Assembly: GCA_037178975.1 (NCBI GenBank)
Contig: JASJZH010000002.1
Span: 2,170,001-2,234,000, forward strand
Origin: Oscheius tipulae
Taxonomy: Eukaryota; Nematoda; Chromadorea; Rhabditida; Rhabditidae
Direction: 5' to 3'
Length of the DNA stretch: 64,000 nucleotides
Below, in pieces: positions 56,308 to 64,000 of this stretch. The translations under genes and the position numbers were made by a program. The notes beneath the pieces were generated by a model. It did no database searches. It was given only the letters and a program-made list of their open reading frames with translations, and was not told where the DNA came from. How positions within the stretch are numbered: the first letter of the stretch is position 1; each line of letters starts with the position of its first letter.

Positions 56308-59300
56308 TTATGAATGCACATTTACCGGTAACGTGATGGCGTAGACGCTCTTCTTGACTTGGCGCTCGTGAGCAGCATTCTAAACTTTCTTTTCAAAATT
56401 TCCAAAGAAAAATACCTGTAATTTTCTATTCATTCTCTCCACCCAGGGAGTGGACTGAACAAGTACTATGGGAAGGAGGACGAGGGCGTGGAAGACACCT
56501 GGAAAGAGCAACAATAGTTTGGTTTTGGGAACTTCTTGTACTATCGTTGTTAACTTTCCTTTGTGAACTTGTCTCCTTTTCACTTCACCACGATTGTCTC
56601 TTGTCCTGTCCTTGTCTTTTGACTCTTCTTTGTCTCTATCAGCCTATCATTTCGCCCTCATATCTTCTCTGTCAGCCTGCCAAGTTGTCACCTTTCCGTG
56701 TTCACTTGTCCGTATCAGCCCCTGTCTTTTCATTGTCTCTTTTAACTAAGCTCTCACTGTAATTTGTCTATGTTAACGGTTGTTGTCACTATCAGTCAGC
56801 AGGTCAACTGACTTTGATTGTCCCCTATCTCTATCAACCAGTCTTTCGTTCATATTCCGAACGTAATCTCGTGATAACTCTTGACACTGTCTGTCAGTCA
56901 GTCCTGAATCAACCAGCCTGACACCTACTCCTCATGTCCTAATCGGGCGGTCAGCCTCGGTCAGTTGTTACAAGCACTTTTATTCAGTCTCTGTCAACCA
57001 GTGACTGCACCGCTCCTAGACTGATTCTGTCTGTCAACCTGTCCCCGATGTTCTTCCTGTCAACCTAATCACAACTAGTCTTGACATGTGATTTTTTGAT
57101 TAAGGCCCAAGACTTGCTTGCTCTGAGAACAACCTACCAATGACCAGGACGAGGAAGATTGTCTTGAAGAAGACAAGTACCATGTAGGAGTCAATGAAGG
57201 CGAGTACTGTCACTCCCAAAATAGTCGACAGAGAGCCGTGGACCACTGGCCAGGCTAGCTTCTCCATCGAGTCTATGCACCGTTCCCGCGCAGTGAGTTT
57301 GCCCTCATTGCTCACGAAGCCGTGAGTTATGTGAGCAGAGAACTCGATTGAGAAACCAATACTCATGATGATGGTGATCATAGAGATCGGATCCAGCTTG
57401 ACGGACCACAGAGAAAGCATTCCAATGACTCCAAGGTCGATAGTGATGATGGCTATTGTGATCCAAAGGGAGCAGAGAGGGTTGGGGATGAAGAGAAGTG
57501 CAATGATGACCATGCAGATGACAGCCAGAGAGTCGTTTTGGATCGTAGAGGGCAGAATGACATTCAGCTGATCGGCAATGGCTCGACTCTGCTGATATGT
57601 CACTATGTCCAGCTCGGGATGTCGGGCAGCAATGTTCCGGAGCTCTTGGGTGACCCTGAGAGAGGGAATATGACAAAAAAGAGAGATACTCACATGACTA
57701 AGTCGGTAGGGGTACTAAAGTGGTGGACACCGATTCTGAAGCGGAAAGACTTGAGCTCCAGCTTGTCATAGTCGTCGGAGTTGGCCCAGACAAAGTCCAG
57801 AGCCCTGGAAGTTGAAGGAGTGTCACTGTCACTCTCTTACCAAAGCTTGTAGAAGGCAAACAGCTGCGACCATTCGTAGACTCCAATAACCCAAGACTCT
57901 CTGTCATCATTGAGATAAGAACCGGTCAAGTTGGCATAGTTGATATACTCTCTAAGCCACATTGTGGTTCCTTTCGCTCCGAGACCTGTATCTGTTTTGT
58001 AAAAGTTGATAAGTTTTGTTACCATAGTGAATGTTCTCGAACTCTTGAGTCAGATTCTCGATGATCTCCCGGTTTGTGGCATTGGTCATGTCCGGAGCTG
58101 TCTTGACAGCAATCTCTATCTGATCCCCACCATGGAAGAGTTCAATCTCCTTTGACAAGGCTTCAACTAGAGGATCAGTGCGGAGAAGAAGTTTGTCGTA
58201 GTCGAGACCCTGTTCCATGACTGTGATTCCGTAGGTGGAGACAGCCACGTAGACAACGAAAATGATACCGACCATAGTTTTGGTCACAGGGTGAAGAAGG
58301 ACTGGGACGTAGTAGTCTCTGAAGAAGTCTCTCTCTCTCTCTTTCTCTCTCTCCCTACCTGAAGAACCGTCCCATGGCTCCGTGACTCTTCAGCGCCAAA
58401 TTGATCTCCGAGGGATCCGGAGAACTGTCGTAGGAGCCATGTCTCTTGGTCACTTGACCAGTCTGATCCTGCATTGAGCTCATGGAAGGCGACTTGTCCA
58501 TGTCTTTCTTCTCCTCACTGTCTTTCTGACTCTTCTTCACCGGTCGCAATTGGTTGCTGTCACTACCATAGAGATCATCAGCTTTCATCAGGGGAAGGAA
58601 AGAATTTCTTCCTGCCAGTTGTGCCTTGCCGGAGATAACCATTAGGGCAGCAAAGAAGGTGACCTGGTAGAGGAAGGTGAAGAACATGCAGGCTGCCGTC
58701 ATGGCGCAGAAGCCCTGGACCGCAATTATGTCAGTGAAGGTGCCCATGGCAAAGGAGAGCACGTCGGTCATTGAGGTGATGAAGATGGCCACAGCGGACT
58801 CGGACATGGCCTCTACCATTCTCTCCTTGAGAGAAGTGTGATCTTTTCCAGGGAACTTGAGCTCGGTGTTGTGCCAAGCTGCCACAGCTATGAACATGTC
58901 GTCCACTCCGATCGCTGAAAGAATACACTTGACAGAAAAACAGAGAGGCAGAGAGATAGAAACAAAGAGACACAAAGACACAGAGATCTCTTTTCCTGTC
59001 AGAACTAATTAGAGATTATGTCAACTTGTCAATCTGCGTCCCTACAGTATGTCGCCGCCAGTGCTGTCGCCTTCTTCGCTTCTCGTGAGAAGGAGTAGTC
59101 TACCAGAAGGAAGAATGCGACGATGAATTTATGTTATGGAATCTTCGTTCTTTCTGGATGGGAGGATAGTCTCGTCTAGTTATGTCAGGATCCCGAAACT
59201 ACTGTTGCTCTAGCAGTCACAGTGGAGCTCTGGTAGCTTCTACATATTCCTAGCTCAGGTTAGTATTTTTTTGAATTTGCCTTATCTACCGTAGTCGAGA

Positions 59301-60769
59301 ATTTTTTAATGTTTTGATTAGACTTTTACTATGAGACATAGAGACAGAGCAGGACAAAACTCACACAACACTAGGAACGGTGCAATGAGAGTGATCTCTG
59401 CAAAGAACATTCCACACCAAAGCATCAGTCCGATTCCACTGAAGATGGCCAGTCCAGAAGAGAGTACACCTCCCAGTGCCAGCAGAGGTTTCGACCTCAG
59501 CCAGTCAATACCCATAGTCCAGGAGCCGTCATTGGCAGAAAAGTTCCACTTGATCGAGTAAAAAGCAGTGAAGAGAATAAGTACGACGACAGTGACAGTG
59601 AAATAGGGTTTTAATCGGTTGGCATTGTTGGTCAGACCCTGATCCACGCTTCGGGAATGCTTGATGTGACACTGATACTGGATGTAATTCAGTCTCTGAC
59701 TCAATCTTACCACAATGTTCGGATGATTCAAGTAGTTTTCCGTTATGAAATTGGCGGCCGCTTCTTCCCAAGCCTTCGAAACCTCGTTTACTTCCGGAGT
59801 GTCGAAGCGGAGGAAGTACCAAAGTCGCATGGCTCTGGCTATCTGAAACTCTTATTCGGGGTTACGGAAAGAAGAGTCACCTTGATCGTATTGTTTGGGA
59901 AAGTATCAACACCTCCAACGTTGAAGGCTATGTAGACGCCGGTTCCGTTCTCGTTGACTCGAGGGTAGGAGACAGAGATACCTCTGAAACAGGCTCAACC
60001 ATTGTCTCTCTGTCTGTCTCTCTGCTTCTCTGCCCTTCATTTCTAGACCCACTTCGAGTTCAGTTCATGTCTCCTCTTCAGCATTGTGATAATACCCGTC
60101 TGTCGGTAGCACTCCCCATACCAGTTCATACAAACATCCTAGAACCGTATTTCTGTACCCATTACAACCCAAAACTACCTGGAAAGAGACAGTCTCATTG
60201 ATCCCCTCTGTCCCATTCCCTCGCCAAGCCTTCTTCATGGGAAAGGTGACATTATCGGCTACTTCTCTCTCCAACAATTCGATATCTTTCAAGTATTTAT
60301 CTGAATTCGGCTCAAGATTAGTATGTCTCTCCCGTACCTTCTAATAAATTGGGATAGGACCCGTTCTCGTATTGCACTCCATGTACGACTAGATAGAAAT
60401 ACCTCGTCCATTCAAAAGTCCTCTCCGGAAGGAATTCTTCCGGTTTGAGGGGCCACAACTGAAAAGTATCACTGTCAATGTCCCTGTCACTATCACTGAC
60501 CTCACTAAAAGTGCGCTCTTCGACCCAAGAAGGCGCTCCAGTAGGAGTATACAATTTTCTAGCATCTAGAAGAGTCAGCTCCTTGATCCAATAGAAGCCG
60601 CCTCCTAACAAGGCTGTTAGCACTACGGGAGCTATCAAAAATATCTAAACAATGATAATTTACGGTCCTTTAAAGTGCTCACAATATAATAATCAACTAA
60701 GAGATGCCGAGTGTACCAGGCAAACGCCCGCTCCAACTTCTTGTCCAGCGTCGGAAAGACGCATTTCAT
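56308..60769 (-). CDS. Patched-related protein with sterol-sensing domain
   Basis: An RND-type membrane protein; nematode patched-related proteins act in cuticle, moulting and lipid handling. The ATG at 60769 directly follows ATTCCAG. In order: [22 protein letters not shown]1 ([19 protein letters not shown]), the first extracellular lobe with NxT sites (60.5-59.6 kb) and the sterol-sensing domain. The latter covers [37 protein letters not shown] and the signature [15 protein letters not shown] (59.5-58.6 kb). A charged cytosolic loop ([15 protein letters not shown]) follows, then TM7 ([20 protein letters not shown]), the second lobe, and TM8-12 with [18 protein letters not shown] and [19 protein letters not shown]. 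The last small exon (56370-56308) gives [15 protein letters not shown] and a stop. Some borders are unresolved; two introns are enlarged by degenerate repeats. Confidence 0.9.
56600..57080. repeat. Degenerate CTGTCAACCWGTC repeats in a ptr intron
   Basis: Variants such as TATCAGCC, CTGTCAGCCTG, TATCAACCAGTC, CTGTCAACCAGTG, CTGTCAACCTGTCC and CTGTCAACCTAATC recur 12 or more times at irregular spacing, enlarging an intron to about 640 bases in a gene whose other introns are mostly short. Confidence 0.5.
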
Positions 60770-63231
60770 CTGGAATTTTTTATTTTTGGTACAAAGAGGA
60801 AAAAAGAGTAAAATATCAATGACCTTTTGAACGAGTCACAGTTTATGACGTCTGGTCTATTTGAAAGTTTGGATGAGACCTATTGTTGAGTTGTTTGGCG
60901 AGAAAATTGCATGTTGATGTCAATAAGCAGTTAGAGGAAAACATGTAAGCAATGTAGGAACGAAATGAAAACGAAAAAGTAAAGGAATAATCGGAAAATA
61001 AAGAATTTCAGATATCCAGTCGGTTTGGAAATCCCGAAATTTGCTTATCGAGAGTACTGATCAAATCTTGACTACCTACTCAGTTGGCTATCTCTGATTA
61101 GGGTATAATAATGCTTCCAAGCTGGATTGGGGTAAAAAAAATGGTATAGGAGGCCGTTTCAGAAGGGGAGTCAGTCTACCATAGAGATATGTCGTGTCAA
61201 AACCTCGAACTTCGATTTAGAGTGAGCAGGCCGGTCCAGTGGCCAACAGAAATAATTGTTTCGCATAGAACGAGAACTGTTGAAAAAGAAAACAGAGAAC
61301 AGCAAAAATCTTGTACCTGTGGGATACTCAAAGTTTGTGAAAAATTTATTAGAAATACATAGAGGTAGTCTGACAGAGAGAGAACTCCCAAACATGATTG
61401 TAGATTCTGTCCCCTAGCCTAAAAAGTGAACCTAACTGTCACTTCCTGGCGATTAGCCGCGGAAGAGACGTAACAACTTTCGCCCCGAAACACTCATTCT
61501 CGGGTCAACGTTCAGGGTCAAAGGTAAGAACAAGACTGACCGAACTTGAAGCAGAGGACAGCTTCTAAAGCGGGACGACCTTGAGAAAGAGAGTAAGAAG
61601 GAGGTTTAAGACTAGTGGAGGTCGAACAAGCGGAATACGAGGGATCATCTCCTAATTGGGCACAGCCGTGCTGGGCTACCCCAAGCAAGAAGGAAGAGCC
61701 TAATTGTCTGTTCGTCGAGAGGAGTCAGAGAAAAATCAGACGGGTCGGGTATCAAACCTGCCAGTTTGAAATAAGAACTGGGCGCGTGAGAAGAATTGAT
61801 CATTAGGGGCTAGCTGTTGGTGGATAAGTGATAGCTGCCAGTCTTTCTTATTGGCGCTAATGAATGGAACAGAAATGGGAATTGAATAGAGAGACAGAGA
61901 GACAGAAAGACCTACTGAAAGAGTTGATGATCATTCCTTTCGAACCGTTCTACGTAGTACACTCCAAACTCTAATTGAATCGGCGAAACTCTTGTATCAG
62001 ACCGGAGAGAAAAACTTATTGACCTCTGTTTTCACTTTTTTAATGGAAGCAACATTAGGACAACACACTTGGCCCGATTCCTTTCCCTTGTTGGTTTTCT
62101 ATTCTTCATGTGGAGCACATCAAGAAAATACAATGACAAATACATTCCCAGGTGTTTGATACCGTACAGGAGACAGTAAGGCGCCTTAGGATGATAGATA
62201 AGCTAAGTGACAGATAAGGAAATAGAAAGAGAGTGAGTCAAACAGTATAGAGTAAGAGAGACGTTCAACTCTTAAAAAGTTTCTAATCGGTTTAGCCTGT
62301 TTGAAGCTTGAAAACACAAAAACGTGTTGCTCGCAGTTTTCGAGAATGTTCGCATGTCCATCTCGCAACATACGATTCGCAATCCAAAAGGGTTTCTAAC
62401 CTGTTCTCAGATATCCAATAGGTACATGTGATTTACAGCCACTGATGGACACATTTTGACCAACATTCACCCTCTGTGTTCTGACTCTTTCCCTCCCTCT
62501 CTCTCTCAACCGGTCTCCTTTTGGAAGTTGTTATGCAACATTGAGGGCAGTGAGGGGAACAGGACAACAGCTAGTAACATGAGGTTGGAAATTGGAGAGG
62601 AGGGGAGGGGGAGAAAGCAACTTTTGACAGTTTTCTACGTTCTTTTTCTTTCCTGGGCATATTAAGGAAAAAAGGATATCAATGAAAAATGGAGTGCAAG
62701 AAATGGAAGATGACCGACAGAGCATAATTGCCGAAGAAAGAAGTGTTGTTGACATGCGAACACAGAATATTCCGGAAGAGACTCGAAAACAACCCTTAGA
62801 GATGGGGTGGGTGGGAAAAGTGATCATGAACAAGGTGTTAGCCGCTTCGAAATAGCCAGGGGGAGATCGAAACGAGTCTTCTTCTCGCGCTCCATTCGCA
62901 CCATCACTATGAAGCTACTCTTTCTTGTTAACTGACTGCCGGATGGTTTAACTTTCGCGTCATATTCGATGGAACGGAAGCGGTGATCAGATAGAGACGT
63001 GGAAGGATGGCTTAAGGGTTAACTGCATTTACTATGCTGTCCTAATGGTTCTCTTCAGGGCAAGCAGAGAATTTTGGTCTCTCTGTCAGTGATTTTCTGA
63101 AAATCGAGGCACAAATTTTGAGAGCTCTTAACTTTATCAGTGACTGCACTGTTCAAACAGTCATCCATTCAAATCCCTCCTTAAAACAGGAGAAGATGCG
63201 TCGATAACAAACTGTCCCGAACTGTGATTCA
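60770..63231. other. Intergenic, 2.5 kb
   Basis: No gene was recognised; open frames are short and lack splice structure. GAGACAGAGAGACAGAAAGAC occurs at about 61893. The final ~50 bases (GATGCGTCGATAACAAACTG) are related to the leader of the vWA gene at 55.6 kb, marking the start of the inverted copy. Confidence 0.35.
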
Positions 63232-64000
63232 ATGCTGCTAGCGCTACTGCTATTTCTTCCCATTATTGGTAACGATCTATTATGATTTATAATTAAGTCC
63301 TGTTCAGGTAAATGCTATACACATGTTGAGGTTCATGGACTCATAAGAAGTCTGCCCTTCTCCGAATTTATCAAACTAGAGAATGTACAGCAAATAGTTC
63401 AGAACCAGGTGCATCTCTCCCAAAGATTTATACCCTTCTCATAGATTTCGGAGGAAGCTGAAGACCTCGAAGCCCATCTTGAGTCTATCAGGCAGGAAAT
63501 AGTACAAACACCCATAACAAATTTTATATTTCAGCGATGGAGGGGAGTCTGTAGGCTTCAAGGCGGTGATATCATCGGCGCAACGAACAGTGGAAGAAAT
63601 GCTGACCATACTAGAGCGACTTCCAACAGTCGACTCGGTTATCTGGTGGCAGATTGGTAAGGAATTAGCCGAGATTATGGGCTTGAGAGTAGTCATCGAA
63701 TCGATTGACACGAAACTTTTGCTTGCGCATGTAGTCAAAGAGAACTATAACACCCTTTGCAGAGCATCCTCGTGCAGAGAGGTCCGTCACGAATCTAGTC
63801 TCAAAGCCGAGACAGACCGTACCGTCTTTTCCAGGAGGATGTCGTCCTCCAGTTGAGGACAACAGGATCGGAAAGAATAGAAGTTTCGTCATTCTCTTCC
63901 CCGTAACAGAATCCATGGTTTGGATCAGGGGTGTCATTGCTGCCTCGGTCATACAGACCGTTAATCAGCTGCAAGCCAATGAGCCCGGCTACCTTGACAA
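63232..64000 (+). CDS. vWA cell-surface protein, inverted paralogue, 3' end outside window
   Basis: The start repeats the minus-strand gene at 55568 almost base for base: signal exon MLLALLLFLPIIG (63232-63268), KCYTHVEVHGLIRSLPFSEF from 63308, SEEAEDLEAHL, then GESVGFKAVISSAQRTVEE and VDSVIWWQIG. After the next intron the exon from about 63767 reads EHPRAERSVTNLVSKPRQT and runs without a break into GGCRPPVEDNRIGKNRSFVI, the vWA start. The two EGF modules present in the other copy are absent. The frame stays open to the window end (ANEPGYLD). It is probably expressed, since splice sites are intact, but the rest of the gene is unseen. Confidence 0.8.

Noticed and set aside
61615..61806. 63-codon plus-strand frame near 61.6 kb
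   Set aside because: Low-complexity composition, no splice sites, no recognisable product.

Overview
The window is eukaryotic and almost certainly from a nematode. Evidence read directly: protein-coding genes are split by very short introns (mostly 32-45 bp) with GT...TTTCAG borders. Several start codons sit directly behind a free-standing TTTCCAG/TTTTCAG acceptor, as expected for spliced-leader trans-splicing. The gene set also fits: Sre- and Sra-type chemoreceptors, a patched-related protein, paired DUF1679 (CHK kinase-like) genes, choline kinases and a tRNA-Phe of the usual animal form. I cannot name the species.

Layout. 0-1.5 kb: 5' part of the alpha subunit of the nascent polypeptide-associated complex (minus strand), then an isolated XRN-type exoribonuclease exon. 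1.7-2.8 kb: a tandemly doubled hairpin-bearing repeat. 2.8-6.4 kb: two choline kinase genes head to head, one with an in-frame stop at codon 21. 6.5-12.3 kb (minus): a K-Cl cotransporter of the SLC12 family. 13.1-14.8 kb (minus): a seven-finger C2H2 protein. 15.8-19 kb: an F-box-like protein and a secreted histidine acid phosphatase. 21-22.4 kb: an Sra/Srab-like receptor. 22.4-32.4 kb: a large palindrome whose outer arms each hold the same TSSK-like kinase gene and whose interior holds two tail-to-tail DUF1679 genes. 34.4-35.7 kb: an Sre receptor. 36.8-38.4 kb: an unrecognised cytosolic protein. 38.5-41.4 kb (minus): a kinase with a long helical N-terminal region. 44.3-48.2 kb: two tandem single-pass membrane proteins resembling KCNE/MPS potassium-channel subunits. 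48.4-49 kb: a small secreted protein. 49.7-55.6 kb (minus): a vWA/EGF cell-surface protein. 56.05 kb: tRNA-Phe. 56.3-60.8 kb (minus): a patched-related sterol-sensing-domain protein. 63.2 kb to the end: an inverted, EGF-less copy of the vWA gene.

The strongest signals are structural. Inverted duplication occurs three times in 64 kb (choline kinases, TSSK/DUF1679, vWA). The TSSK arms look identical, introns included, while the genes between them have diverged, which suggests recent gene conversion (or an assembly error). Unrelated genes share intron sequence: short GAGACAG/GTCTCTC tracts and GACAGTGAC cores, plus one repeat that begins just inside the 5' splice site of three different introns, reminiscent of introner-like elements. 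The genes do not form one pathway; they look like an ordinary nematode chromosome segment with lineage-specific duplications.
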